The notes: a model not told the origin generated them from the letters alone. 64,000 nucleotides of DNA from DAINRZ01 sp964634885 (GCA_964634885.1 CAZWLN010000001.1:197140-261139); one strand, 5' to 3'. Shown: positions 34,481 to 43,990, numbered from the stretch's first letter. Translations and numbers: made by a program.

Positions 34481-35371
34481 ATGATGAAAGCAATCCTAAA
34501 TATCAAACAACTGAAATACTTCCTGCTGTCGGTGGCCGGAGCCTTACTCCTGTTTTCATGCGAGGATGAGATTGCGGTCAAGTACATACCCAGGGTTTTT
34601 GTCGAAGGATACTTAATCGTAGATGAACCGATAAGTGGTATCATTGTACAACAGACCCAGGCTGTAACCGATTCGTTTGATTACCGGGAAAGCCTGATAA
34701 GGGATGCCGATGTGATCATCAGCGAAGGCAGCAATGTCTATCCCCTGGTTTTCAGGGAAGACAGCCTCTTCCCCGGCTATTCCTATCCTGATGAGACATA
34801 CAGAGTACAGCCGAACAAAACATACAAACTACAGATTACACTCAGTGACGGAACAGTTATTACCGGAACAACAACCACACCAGGAAGATTTCATTGGATA
34901 AACGGCACTCAGCCTGTAATTCAGTATCCCATCGACTCCGTCAATCTTCCCGAAGACACAATGAAATATGTATGGGACGGCAGTTCCGGCGGGTTCAACT
35001 GGTTCCTGATCAGGGTAAAATGCCTCGACACTCTTGAATACGGGAAATATCTCGACGGCAGCATTGAAAAGAACCGAAGGACATACAAGCCGTGGGCATC
35101 TCCCGAAGCCCGGTCCTACAAAGACCCTGTCGTGTGGGCCGGTCCGCTTGGCAACAACCAGACACCGTTCGTCTGGTCCGTATTGAAATGGTTCGGGCTT
35201 CATGAGTTTGCAGTTTTCAAACCGGACATCAATTTCCTCAAATGGTTCCTGCATATTCAAAGAAGCGCCCAATACCAACCTCTGTTAGAAAGCGTCAACG
35301 GAGCGCTCGGAGTCTTTGGCTCTGCCTCCGTCATCTACGATACGACATTTATATTGAAAAATCAGAAATAA
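34481..35371 (+). CDS. DUF4249 family lipoprotein
   Basis: 296 aa. Lipoprotein signal MMKAILNIKQLKYFLLSVAGALLLFSC. The start of the mature domain carries RVFVEGYLIVDEPISGIIVQQTQAV and DSFDYRESLIRDADVIISEG, typical of DUF4249. The family accompanies TonB receptors and may bind the ligand at the surface, by analogy with SusD. Coupled to the receptor gene (2-bp gap). It ends 17 bp before the PGI/PMI gene, so the three form one likely operon. Confidence 0.85.
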   Translation: MMKAILNIKQLKYFLLSVAGALLLFSCEDEIAVKYIPRVFVEGYLIVDEPISGIIVQQTQAVTDSFDYRESLIRDADVIISEGSNVYPLVFREDSLFPGYSYPDETYRVQPNKTYKLQITLSDGTVITGTTTTPGRFHWINGTQPVIQYPIDSVNLPEDTMKYVWDGSSGGFNWFLIRVKCLDTLEYGKYLDGSIEKNRRTYKPWASPEARSYKDPVVWAGPLGNNQTPFVWSVLKWFGLHEFAVFKPDINFLKWFLHIQRSAQYQPLLESVNGALGVFGSASVIYDTTFILKNQK

Positions 35372-35388
35372 ATATTACAGGAGACAAC

Positions 35389-36501
35389 ATGAACAGCAAT
35401 AAGATTGGTGAATTAAGGAAAGAACTCGATAAGTCCAATATGTATGATGTGCTTAAAGGCTTTACGCTGCAGGCAAAAGAAGCATGTGACATCGGAAGGA
35501 AAGCCCCGCAATTTGCCGGTGAATTCCGATCATTGAATTTTGCGATACTTGGTATGGGTGGCTCTGCCATCGGCGGATCGTTAGTAAGGTCATACTTCAA
35601 CGCCCTGCCGGGAGCATCGCAGCTTAACATCGATGTGAACAGGAATTACCATGTTCCGGTCCATTACGACGAAAACACCAATTTCATTGTCAGTTCCTAT
35701 TCAGGCAATACCGAGGAGACGCTCAGCGCAATGGAAGACGCCCTGTTGCTGACAAAGAACATTGTCTGCATTACTTCCGGAGGCACTCTCGCCGAAACTG
35801 CCGCGAAAAAGAATTTACCCCATACGATAATACCGGGAGGATTGCAGCCGAGGTGCGCGCTGGCTTACTCACTTTTCCCGCTGCTCTTTACTTTCATCAA
35901 TAACGGACTGCTGGACAAAGATGCGGTCCAGGAAACTGAAGCGGCAATTGCCGAATTGATGCCATTACTCGAAAAGCGCTCAGCCTGCTATTCGGATTAC
36001 AACAGCAACGACAACGAAGCTTTAAGGATTGCAGAAAAGCTGCACGGGAAGATACCGGTGATCTATTCAGCCGACGAGAGGCTGGATTCGGTCAACATCC
36101 GCTGGCGTAACCAGATTCAGGAAAACGCCAAGAATCATGCATTCGGCAGTTTCCTTCCTGAAATGAACCATAACGAAATAAACGGCTGGACCATTACCCC
36201 CTTAGGACTGCCCAGGGACGTCGTCTCCCGCTTCAGTGTGCTGGTACTCAGTGACAGGGAAGACAATCCGAGGGTAAGCCTGAGGTACGAATTCCTGAGA
36301 AAGGCGCTTGAAGGAAAAGCGGGGAATTTCATGGTGCTCACGAGCGATGGACACCATCTTTTAACCAGGATGATGGACCTGATATATCTCGGTGACTGGG
36401 TAAGCTATTACCTTGCTCTTTTGAATGGAATCGACCCGACACCAATACCAATGATAAGTGAATTGAAAGAAATGCTGGCCAATGCCGATACAATAAAATG
36501 A
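35389..36501 (+). CDS. Bifunctional phosphoglucose/phosphomannose isomerase
   Basis: 370 aa. An SIS fold with GMGGSAIGGSLVRSYF and SSYSGNTEETLSAME, and a C-terminal domain with AENARWRNQIQENAKNH-like catalytic-base region (here WRNQIQENAKNHAFG, PEMNHNEINGW). This matches the archaeal and bacterial PGI/PMI family. It interconverts glucose-6-phosphate and fructose-6-phosphate, and mannose-6-phosphate and fructose-6-phosphate. ATG 35389 has AGGAGAC upstream. The longer frame from 35242 overlaps the DUF4249 gene and is rejected. Confidence 0.9.
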   Translation: MNSNKIGELRKELDKSNMYDVLKGFTLQAKEACDIGRKAPQFAGEFRSLNFAILGMGGSAIGGSLVRSYFNALPGASQLNIDVNRNYHVPVHYDENTNFIVSSYSGNTEETLSAMEDALLLTKNIVCITSGGTLAETAAKKNLPHTIIPGGLQPRCALAYSLFPLLFTFINNGLLDKDAVQETEAAIAELMPLLEKRSACYSDYNSNDNEALRIAEKLHGKIPVIYSADERLDSVNIRWRNQIQENAKNHAFGSFLPEMNHNEINGWTITPLGLPRDVVSRFSVLVLSDREDNPRVSLRYEFLRKALEGKAGNFMVLTSDGHHLLTRMMDLIYLGDWVSYYLALLNGIDPTPIPMISELKEMLANADTIK

Positions 36502-36563
36502 GACTTTAAGTGTCGTTAATTTTAGAATTCATCTTAATTTAACTGCTATATCTCTTTATAAAA

Positions 36564-36595
36564 TTTGCAAATTAAAGAATTTTTCATTAAATTTG
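36564..36595 (+). promoter_or_regulatory. Bacteroidota-type promoter upstream of the 36640 gene and rpsU
   Basis: TTTG at 36564-36567 and TAAATTTG at 36588-36595 are separated by 20 nt. Transcription would begin about 36602, roughly 38 nt before the start codon at 36640. It is the best promoter match seen for a protein gene in this window. Confidence 0.55.
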
Positions 36596-36639
36596 TAACC
36601 TATAAAATTTTGTTTTTTATAAATTATAAAAAATGGGTT

Positions 36640-37041
36640 ATGGCAGGTAGAAAAAGATCAAGAAGAGCTAAATACATAACTCTTTATTCGCCCTTCCTAA
36701 TGAAGGAAACGAAGCACGAACTTATCGGTGAGCCGATTGAAACAGAACGCGGACGTCACCAGTGGGCACGCTGCACACGCAGCAGGCACTCCCAACTGGT
36801 GAATCTCGATGCGATTGAAGCAGAAGCCGATAAATCAAAAGCTGTTGTTCATATTTCCCGCGAAGACGCCCGCAAATACACTCCCAGGGATGAATACCAG
36901 ATCGGTGATGTGATATTCCACTCCGTTTGGGACGACGTCGGCATCGTCAGGGCAAAAGAAGTAACAAGCAACGGCGGCAGAGCAATCGTCGTACAGTTCG
37001 AAAAGAACAACGAAAAACGCCTGATTGAGAATTTATTATAA
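36640..37041 (+). CDS. Small protein with KOW/UvrD-tail-like C-terminal domain
   Basis: 133 aa, very basic at the N-terminus (MAGRKRSRRAKY). The C-terminal part reads YQIGDVIFHSVWDDVGIVRAKEVTSNGGRAIVVQFEKNNEKRLIENLL. This pattern (F.vGD.V.H..fG.GvV.......v.V.F...G.K.L) resembles the C-terminal tail of UvrD/PcrA helicases and DUF3553 (KOW-like), a domain that contacts RNA polymerase or nucleic acid. The name is inferred. It is followed by rpsU, 34 nt downstream, under the same promoter. Confidence 0.5.
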   Translation: MAGRKRSRRAKYITLYSPFLMKETKHELIGEPIETERGRHQWARCTRSRHSQLVNLDAIEAEADKSKAVVHISREDARKYTPRDEYQIGDVIFHSVWDDVGIVRAKEVTSNGGRAIVVQFEKNNEKRLIENLL

Positions 37042-37075
37042 TTATGTTTCATATATCAGAAAGGTAGTAGTTAAA

Positions 37076-37270
37076 TTGATTGGTGTAACTATACAACAGA
37101 ATGAAAACATTGACCGCGCTTTGAAACGTTTCAAGAAAAAATATGAACGCAGCGGGGTATTGCGCGAATTTAAAAAGAGAACAGCTTTCATGAAACCTTC
37201 CGTCGAGAAAAGGCTCTCAAGGCTTAAAGCTGCAAGACGCCAGCAGAAAATCTCCCAGGAATTAGACTAA
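37076..37270 (+). CDS. rpsU: Ribosomal protein S21 (TTG start)
   Basis: 64 aa. TTG 37076 is chosen because the product (MIGVTIQQNENIDRALKRFKK) then aligns with the family start (V.V.ENENIDRALK+FKR). It continues with AAGG 11 nt upstream and ERSGVLREFKKRTAFMKPSVEKR. S21 contributes to start-site selection on the 30S subunit. Its short C-terminus is normal for Bacteroidota-type S21. The TTG start may limit its expression. Confidence 0.9.
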   Translation: MIGVTIQQNENIDRALKRFKKKYERSGVLREFKKRTAFMKPSVEKRLSRLKAARRQQKISQELD

Positions 37271-37299
37271 GCCGTTAAACATAATTTGATATATTTCTT

Positions 37300-37327
37300 A
37301 AGCCTGCTGTAAAAAGCGGGCTTTTCT
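37300..37327 (+). terminator. Rho-independent terminator after rpsU
   Basis: AAGCCTGCT (37300-37308) pairs with AGCGGGCTT (37315-37323), with one G-T pair and a 6-nt loop, followed by TTTCT. It lies 30 nt after rpsU. Confidence 0.75.
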
Positions 37328-37401
37328 AATATATACCAAAACGCTCTTTAAATATCTTAGATAATTCGTTAGAATATATAATTATTACGTAAAGGTTAGA
37401 T

Positions 37402-37740
37402 ATGCCCGTTTGGTTACAGACTACTTTGCTTTTGATTTGCTCGAACCTCTTTATGACCTATGCCTGGTACGGCCATCTGAAAACCCTTAACGACAAGAAA
37501 TGGTACTTAGTGGCAATTATCTCATGGGGTATTGCTTTGTTCGAGTACCTGATTCAGGTGCCGGCAAACAGGATTGGTTACACACAATTGAGCCTTCCGC
37601 AGTTGAAAATTCTCCAGGAAGTCATCTCCCTCGTTGTCTTCGTGCCCTTTTCCATTCTCATCATGAACCAGCCGTTTAAAACGGATTACATCTGGGCCGG
37701 ACTCTGCATCCTGGGTGCAGTGTACTTCATCTTCAGGTAA
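37402..37740 (+). CDS. DUF486 family small membrane protein
   Basis: 112 aa with four hydrophobic helices. The sequence has the family pattern: SNLFMTYAWYGHLK at the start, then WGIALFEYLIQVPANRIGYTQLSLPQLKILQEVISLVVFVPFSILIM and a final WAGLCILGAVYFIFR. The family is small, membrane-bound and resembles drug/metabolite transporters; no substrate is known. It ends 3 bp before the convergent OmpA gene. Confidence 0.85.
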   Translation: MPVWLQTTLLLICSNLFMTYAWYGHLKTLNDKKWYLVAIISWGIALFEYLIQVPANRIGYTQLSLPQLKILQEVISLVVFVPFSILIMNQPFKTDYIWAGLCILGAVYFIFR

Positions 37741-37742
37741 AT

Positions 37743-40436
37743 CTACTTATTCACAGGGTTCACTACTTCAATCTTCACTGTCCGGCAATAGAACCGGCCT
37801 TCGGGATAGTCGTTGAAATAGAGCAACTGCGATTCGCCTGAACCGGTAGCCGAAACCCTGAAATTCTCGGCATCGAAACTGAGGGCTCTCTCTGAGCTTT
37901 TTGCCCTGCGTTCCGACAGTTTCTGGTTAACTTTTTCGCTTCCGACCCTGTCCGTGTGTCCGACAATCGAGACTGTTGCACCGGGGTTGACCCGCTGTTT
38001 GATTATATCGATGATCTTCTGGTTGCTTTCGCCGATCTTGTCCGAAGCAAAATCAAAAAGAATAAGGCTGTATTCATCATAGGTCGTGTCTTTGCCTTCG
38101 CCCTCGGATTTGGACGTAATCTCCACAGGTATGGCGGTCTCTGCAAAGGATTTCTGCTCCTTTTGATTGACAACGTTGAAAGTGACATCAATCTTTGCGG
38201 GCTTCGTTTCGGAAATCAGCAGCTTGCGCGAATCCACATCCCAGAAGATGGAATCGGGAGCGATATTACTCCTGCCCAGCGAATCTATCATCACACTGTT
38301 GCTGTAATACTTCATGTTCCACTCCCGAACTGCTATGTCAGTGTTGACTTTCGCCTTGAGGTAAAGCGCGGGCGGATCGATTTTGAACCTTTTACCGTAG
38401 GTAAGCAGGGGCTTCAAAATCTCATTGTTATCAGATGTTATTTCCACCCTTCGGTTTTCTGCCAGTCCGTCGGGATAGTCCTGGTTCCCGGATTGCTTGG
38501 CAGAAGAAGCCTGGTCGGGCAGGTTCCTGATCTGTATCTTCATCCTGCTTTCAGGTATATCCCATATATCATTGAGGTAATTGAACACTGCCTTTGCCCT
38601 TTGTTCCGACAGGCCAAGATTGTTCTTTTCCAGGCCGCTGTTGGAATTGCACCCGGTAATGGTAATCGTTGCCGAGGGTATTTCCTGCATCCTCTTACCG
38701 ATGATGTTAAGGATATTATAGTAGGTAATCAGTGTCGGGGTGTCGTGCATATCGTCGATATTGAAGCTCTTGGGCTTTTTCGCCGTCAGTTTCTTGTAAC
38801 GGGCCGGCAGTTCCGACGAATTCTCATCGAAGAATATATAATTGAGGAGTGGCTGAAGCCTCGTAGAGATCATTTCCTCGATTTTTATTATCGGGTCAGG
38901 CTTGATTTCTGTCCCATAATCTGTCGGGTACATGGAATAGGCTGTCAGCTGCGAGTTGATTGCATAAGTTTTACGTGTAACCGGGAATGATTGTTCGTCG
39001 ATACAGAGGTTACCAAGCGAATCGGTCAATTCAAAAATATATTTAACATCCTTATTATAATCCTTGGGCAATGAGGCCATGGCCTTTGCAAGGTTCACGG
39101 TTATGTTCTCAGGCGGGACACCGGCGCTTGAGGTGTCGAACAGTTTCCTGTTCTCTGTAAGGATCATCAGCGACCATTTCTGTGGTGTACCCAGTGATGT
39201 GTATGCAGGCCTGAAATCTGCCAATGAAGGTGTAACGGTTGACACAGTTCCTGTGTTGCCGACCAGATCTTCAATGTTGACATTCCTGAGGTTGTAATCG
39301 GTTTTATGCTGGTAGGCGCCGATCTCTGTGCTGAAATTCGAACGGCCTTTGAGTATGACTATGTATGAAGAATCGATCCTTGACTGGCCTGCTTTGTCGA
39401 AGACCTGAAGGACAAAATGAAGCGAATCGTCATATTTGTACAGTTTTTCCGGCAGATGATAGGGTACTTTCCATACCACTTTCTCCGGCAGGGTGCCGAC
39501 AGGGACATCATGCCAGTCCAACGCACGCCCGTTCTGCATTATCGAATACGAATACTTCTCTATGCCTACCTCGGCGTCGTAATTGACTTCAAACTCAACG
39601 CTGTCCGGTTCACAGAAATAGATATTACGATTGTCGCACAATGTATATTCATTAACATTCAATTCTTTCATTTCGGGTTCAAGCTGCAGTTTCAGGCTGT
39701 ATGAAGGTGAAAACTTGAGAGCAACGCCAAAGCGCAGGCTTGTAATGCCCCAGTCGATGTCCTTCACGATGTCTGAAAGTGAATGTGTAACGGCAAATTC
39801 AGGAGCCACCCAGATAGTTCTTTTCTCGTTGAGAGGGAACTCCCAGCTGATTCTGCCGGACAAAGCAGTGTATATATCAGCCGACTCGGGTAAAGTACCT
39901 TCCGAATAGAGGCGGATCGTCGTACCCGACGGATCGTAAGCAGCGCCTTCGGGTGAAGTAATCCTCTCGATATGCTGGTATTTCTTCGGAACGATATAGC
40001 CGACCAACACTCCGGCGTTTACCGACAGGCCGTTGAAAAGCCTGAAACCGAGTGTGGGTTCGAGGCCTGCAGCGCCGATCACAGCGTCGATCGTATGTTC
40101 GAAAGTACCGGCCTGCAAAGTACCGTCGATGTTCACAGCTTTAAACTCGTTTGTGATAAGCTTACCACTCAACAGGTAGTAGCCGGCTCTCAGGTCGATG
40201 AAAAATTTATTTGAAAGGGGTATCTCATAGAGTAAACCTGCCGACAAACCAACCCCGGAACCCTCGGTAAAATGGGGGCAGCAGCTCGGTACCCCGGGTA
40301 ACTCTGTAAAATCGGCATTGTAAATATTATAGTTCAGGTGGGCCCAGAGTCCGAAACTGGATTTCCTGAACACATCATTTTCTCCGGCACTTGCACATAA
40401 TACACTAAGAAAAAAAAGCAAAACACAGCGCCTCAT
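37743..40436 (-). CDS. OmpA-family outer membrane protein with barrel and two OmpA domains
   Basis: 897 aa. A signal peptide (ends SAGE), an N-terminal beta-barrel (FGLWAHLNYNIYNADF, SGRISWEFPLNEKRTIWVAPEFA), then a beta-sandwich linker. The two OmpA-like domains follow: the first contains NILNIIGKRMQEIPSATITITG and NRRVEI. The second is canonical, with ILFDFASDKIGESNQKIIDII, VGHTDRVGSEKVNQKLSERRAKS and RTVKIE. It is paralogous to the gene at the start of the window. It overlaps the T9SS-protein gene by ATGA, so translation is coupled. Confidence 0.88.
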   Translation of the reverse strand: MRRCVLLFFLSVLCASAGENDVFRKSSFGLWAHLNYNIYNADFTELPGVPSCCPHFTEGSGVGLSAGLLYEIPLSNKFFIDLRAGYYLLSGKLITNEFKAVNIDGTLQAGTFEHTIDAVIGAAGLEPTLGFRLFNGLSVNAGVLVGYIVPKKYQHIERITSPEGAAYDPSGTTIRLYSEGTLPESADIYTALSGRISWEFPLNEKRTIWVAPEFAVTHSLSDIVKDIDWGITSLRFGVALKFSPSYSLKLQLEPEMKELNVNEYTLCDNRNIYFCEPDSVEFEVNYDAEVGIEKYSYSIMQNGRALDWHDVPVGTLPEKVVWKVPYHLPEKLYKYDDSLHFVLQVFDKAGQSRIDSSYIVILKGRSNFSTEIGAYQHKTDYNLRNVNIEDLVGNTGTVSTVTPSLADFRPAYTSLGTPQKWSLMILTENRKLFDTSSAGVPPENITVNLAKAMASLPKDYNKDVKYIFELTDSLGNLCIDEQSFPVTRKTYAINSQLTAYSMYPTDYGTEIKPDPIIKIEEMISTRLQPLLNYIFFDENSSELPARYKKLTAKKPKSFNIDDMHDTPTLITYYNILNIIGKRMQEIPSATITITGCNSNSGLEKNNLGLSEQRAKAVFNYLNDIWDIPESRMKIQIRNLPDQASSAKQSGNQDYPDGLAENRRVEITSDNNEILKPLLTYGKRFKIDPPALYLKAKVNTDIAVREWNMKYYSNSVMIDSLGRSNIAPDSIFWDVDSRKLLISETKPAKIDVTFNVVNQKEQKSFAETAIPVEITSKSEGEGKDTTYDEYSLILFDFASDKIGESNQKIIDIIKQRVNPGATVSIVGHTDRVGSEKVNQKLSERRAKSSERALSFDAENFRVSATGSGESQLLYFNDYPEGRFYCRTVKIEVVNPVNK

Positions 40437-42700
40437 CTGTTAACCTCCAGCATTTTCATTATTGTCCCGTCATTCGGCGTAGTCATTATTATCATATATT
40501 GTCCGTTGCTTAAAGCGTCCAAGGAATAGGTCTCGGAATAGTCACCCTTCACCATCATATCTTCTTTCAAAGTAAGTATGTCCCTGCCAAGGAGGTCCAT
40601 TACCCTGATCTTCGTATAGCCACTCTTGCTCAGCCTGTAGTCCAGTTTCACATCATCCCTTGCCGGATTTGGCGCCAGCTTCATATATGCTGCAGTTGCA
40701 TAGACCAGCCTTGTTTGGTTGTTCTTTTTACAGAGGCTGTCGAGAGTAAAGGACGTAGTGTCGCCAGTACCGGTTTCTTCCGGGCAGTCCACCCAGCGGA
40801 AAGTCTCGACGACAAGGCCGCTTGTCTCGGTACAGCCCAGGGTGGCAATGCAGTTCAGGGTGCCGATTGTGTCGCTGCTGCCGATCTTACCGGTAAAACC
40901 TACGAACCTTCTGCCGTTAATTATTTCGGAATATGGATAGTTACCGTCGGGAACCATGATTGTCATGTCGAAGCTCACCACACAGTAATAGTCTTTGTAG
41001 TTACATTTGTCAAGATGTTCTGCGGACTTCAGGATGAGAGGCAGCGACACCTTTTTACCCGGTTCGGCAGAAGAAGCAGGAATTGCAACGACTGCATTGG
41101 AATTGTAAACAGTAATTGCAACAGTATCCGACAATCCCTTGCAACCGTTTCCATTGACAGCTTCCACAGTATATTTCCCGGTCTTCCTTACCCAGATGGA
41201 CTTTGTCGTGTCGCCTGTGGACCACAGATAGGAATTGAAACCATCCTCGGCAGTAAGCAAAGTACTGTCGCAGGGGCAAAATTCGGTTTTCCCCGTCGAG
41301 TTAATTTTTACATTTTTATAATTCTTAATCCTGACTTTCACCGTATCATACTTCTTGCAACCGTTAGCGTCTGTAATTGTAAGGATATAGCTCGTATCTT
41401 TGAGAGGCGTAACTACCGGCATTGCAACATCGTCGGCAGACAAGTAAACGGAAGGGCTCCAACTATAGCTGAAAGGCGCCCTGCCGCCTGAAGCTTCGCC
41501 GCCTATTGAGGCAGAGTTGTTCTTACATACCTCAACAATTTTGTCGAAATTGGTCAATATTGCAGGGTAGAGCTTAACGTCGATGGTATCGTAACCATAG
41601 ATGCAATTATCACCCCTGATGCCTTTAACCACATATTTAATGTCAGATTGAGGCGCTACGACAGGTTTCGTCTGAGTTGAAACGAATCCGGGAGGTATCG
41701 AAGTCCACTCATAGCTGTCACCGCCGGTAGCTTCCAGCATTATCTTATCCCCGTGGCAAATCAGGAAATCGGGTTTCACAGCCTTGACCGGCAATTGTTC
41801 CGGACAGACCTGGCATGGTTCGGTCCTGTAATACAAACCCATCATTTGCCATGAATAGCATTCCTGCCACTTATGCCATGTCTCATCGATGAGGAACTTG
41901 CAATTGGCCTGCCCTTTTGTAATGGTCGTATTCATGACCTCGCTGTTCCAGAATTTCCTCGGAATGGTAAACCAGGTACCATTAGCGTTGATCCGGGCAG
42001 TTTCAATAGTATCGTAATCGTTATAAATGTTATACTGGTACTGAAGGTCTGATATGATCATGAAGGCCTGGGCTGAAGTCGAATTGTTACATGCATTTAC
42101 GTTATTCAGGGTCTCGCGCAGGACAGTGCTTGCCTGGCATACGGTATGCAGTCCGTCCTGCAGGACAATATGTCCTTCGAACATGGGACTGGCTTTGTAA
42201 TCCTTGTAAATAACCATTAAGGTAATGCCGTCAGTTTCATTATCTTCGCTGCTGACGTCGATCTTGTACTGCCCGTTGCCGGTAATGTACGGGGTTACAT
42301 CGGCCCTGAACCCGCGGGTAAAATCTTCGAAATAGCCTTTGTTGACATCTCTTCCGGTTTGTACGGCGTTGACAGTGTAAGTTTTATTATCGGGAGTAGT
42401 AATTGTCAGCTTGGGATTGAGTTCCTGTTCGTAGAAATCGGAAATGACCCACCATACATAAGCTTTCTGGACATCGAAGCAGGTCGAAGGGAACTCTGTA
42501 ATGCTGATGGTAACGGGTGTCGGAATAGGAGTGTTATAGACCCAGTCGTCCACCCTGGCAGCAACCCTCGTTGCCTTATGAATATATTTCAGGCCGCAGG
42601 CCGACTGATTGTAAACCTCATTGTTAAGCTTTCCGTCCTGGCCTTTTGCCCCACCCGTCATTAATATTATACACAATAGTGTAAGTATCTTTCTCATCAT
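40433..42700 (-). CDS. T9SS-secreted surface protein with Ig/PKD and cohesin-like domains
   Basis: 755 aa with a signal peptide. The N-terminal part (about 20-290) contains MIISDLQYQYNIYND and DGLHTVCQASTVLRETLN and is not recognised with confidence. Two PKD/Ig-like repeats follow (SGGRAPFSYSWSPSVYLS and FNSYLWSTGDTTKS). The next stretch, AVVAIPASSAEPGKKVSLPLILKSAE, is like a cohesin. It ends with a T9SS type A sorting signal (LAPNPARDDVKLDYRL...IRVMDLLGRDIL...GQYMIIM). It is secreted to, or anchored at, the cell surface. The OmpA gene is coupled by a 4-nt overlap. Confidence 0.82.
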   Translation of the reverse strand: MMRKILTLLCIILMTGGAKGQDGKLNNEVYNQSACGLKYIHKATRVAARVDDWVYNTPIPTPVTISITEFPSTCFDVQKAYVWWVISDFYEQELNPKLTITTPDNKTYTVNAVQTGRDVNKGYFEDFTRGFRADVTPYITGNGQYKIDVSSEDNETDGITLMVIYKDYKASPMFEGHIVLQDGLHTVCQASTVLRETLNNVNACNNSTSAQAFMIISDLQYQYNIYNDYDTIETARINANGTWFTIPRKFWNSEVMNTTITKGQANCKFLIDETWHKWQECYSWQMMGLYYRTEPCQVCPEQLPVKAVKPDFLICHGDKIMLEATGGDSYEWTSIPPGFVSTQTKPVVAPQSDIKYVVKGIRGDNCIYGYDTIDVKLYPAILTNFDKIVEVCKNNSASIGGEASGGRAPFSYSWSPSVYLSADDVAMPVVTPLKDTSYILTITDANGCKKYDTVKVRIKNYKNVKINSTGKTEFCPCDSTLLTAEDGFNSYLWSTGDTTKSIWVRKTGKYTVEAVNGNGCKGLSDTVAITVYNSNAVVAIPASSAEPGKKVSLPLILKSAEHLDKCNYKDYYCVVSFDMTIMVPDGNYPYSEIINGRRFVGFTGKIGSSDTIGTLNCIATLGCTETSGLVVETFRWVDCPEETGTGDTTSFTLDSLCKKNNQTRLVYATAAYMKLAPNPARDDVKLDYRLSKSGYTKIRVMDLLGRDILTLKEDMMVKGDYSETYSLDALSNGQYMIIMTTPNDGTIMKMLEVNR

Positions 42701-42875
42701 TAAAGCCTATATAATAGACAATTCATTCATTTAATTAAACTAAATTAAGAAAAAAAAAATAATAATATCTATTTTTATCCTTTTAATTAATCATTATATT
42801 ACCGATAAACTTTTTATATATAATGCGGATTTTATAAATTGTTGTTTGTGTTTTTGAAAAATATGATTTAAAGTT

Positions 42876-43976
42876 ATGGCAAAGAAAAAGATATTAGTTA
42901 TCGAAGATGAACCGTCAGTTTTGGATAATATCCTGGAGTTACTGGACAACGATGAATTCGAGGTAAGAGGAGCCTCCAACGGAAAGATGGGGGTTGAAAA
43001 AGCATTGGATTTTATACCGGACCTCATCATCAGCGACATCATTATGCCGGAACTGGACGGTTTTGGCGTCCTTAAAGAACTGCAGAAATCCGAAAAGACA
43101 TCCTCCATCCCGTTCATTTTTCTCACTGCCAAGGCTGAATTGTCGGACATCCGAAACGGCATGACCCTGGGCGCCGACGATTACCTTACAAAACCTTTCC
43201 TTCCCAATGAACTATATGACGCAATTCATACCAGATTCAGCAAATTCGAGAAAATATCGTATAAATCAGAAGAAAAGCTTCAAGACCTGCGTTTGAAGAT
43301 TGCAAGCACTGTCCCTCACGAACTCAGGACTCCGCTCAACAGCATAATGGCTTCTTCACAGATACTCATCGATTACTATGACAGCATGGATGACGATGAG
43401 ATCAAGCAATTGCACCAGAATATATATGATTCCTCCAAACGGCTCCATGAATTGGTGTCAAGATACCTGTTCTATTCCAATATCGAGCTCCTGTATTACA
43501 ACGAGGAAAGGCGAAAGCTGATTAAAGACGCCAGCGTCCTCTTCAATTCTGCCGAAGTGACCCAAAAATCACTGAATTACCTTGCACGTGAGCAGAAACG
43601 CGATTCGGACCTTGTGTTCGACCTTGTCGATTTCAATCTTAATATGCTCATTGAACATTACCAGAACATTTGCACCGAACTGATGGTTAATGCTTTGAAA
43701 TTCTCGGCCCCGGGTACAAAGATTGAAGTCAGCACCTTCCTGGACGACAACCATTTCATCCTTTCCATTAAAGATTACGGACGGGGAATGTCTGAAGAGC
43801 AGATGAACAACATCGGCGCATACATCCAGTTCGACAGGAAAATATACGAACAGCAGGGTTCAGGGCTTGGACTGATTATTACAAAACGCATCTCGCAGAT
43901 ATACAACGGCAGGCTCGAAATTGAGAGCAAAACCGGTAGTTTTACCAAAATCTCGGTTTACCTGCCCCAGGTATAG
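42876..43976 (+). CDS. Receiver-first hybrid histidine kinase
   Basis: 366 aa. The receiver domain (1-120) has the phosphoacceptor D54 (IISDIIMPELDG) and K106. A HisKA domain follows with the H-box H148 (STVPHELRTPLNSI). The HATPase domain has an N-box (CTELMVNALKFS), G1 (DYGRGM) and G2 (GSGLGLIITK). There is no sensor or membrane domain, so the input must be a phosphotransfer to the receiver or a protein contact. No cognate regulator lies next to it. Confidence 0.93.
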   Translation: MAKKKILVIEDEPSVLDNILELLDNDEFEVRGASNGKMGVEKALDFIPDLIISDIIMPELDGFGVLKELQKSEKTSSIPFIFLTAKAELSDIRNGMTLGADDYLTKPFLPNELYDAIHTRFSKFEKISYKSEEKLQDLRLKIASTVPHELRTPLNSIMASSQILIDYYDSMDDDEIKQLHQNIYDSSKRLHELVSRYLFYSNIELLYYNEERRKLIKDASVLFNSAEVTQKSLNYLAREQKRDSDLVFDLVDFNLNMLIEHYQNICTELMVNALKFSAPGTKIEVSTFLDDNHFILSIKDYGRGMSEEQMNNIGAYIQFDRKIYEQQGSGLGLIITKRISQIYNGRLEIESKTGSFTKISVYLPQV

Positions 43977-43990
43977 TTGAATCGTTTCAC

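Noticed and set aside
37956..38990. 344-aa ORF antisense to the OmpA gene
   Set aside because: Shadow frame of a gene with clear domains; no family-like motif and no ribosome binding site.
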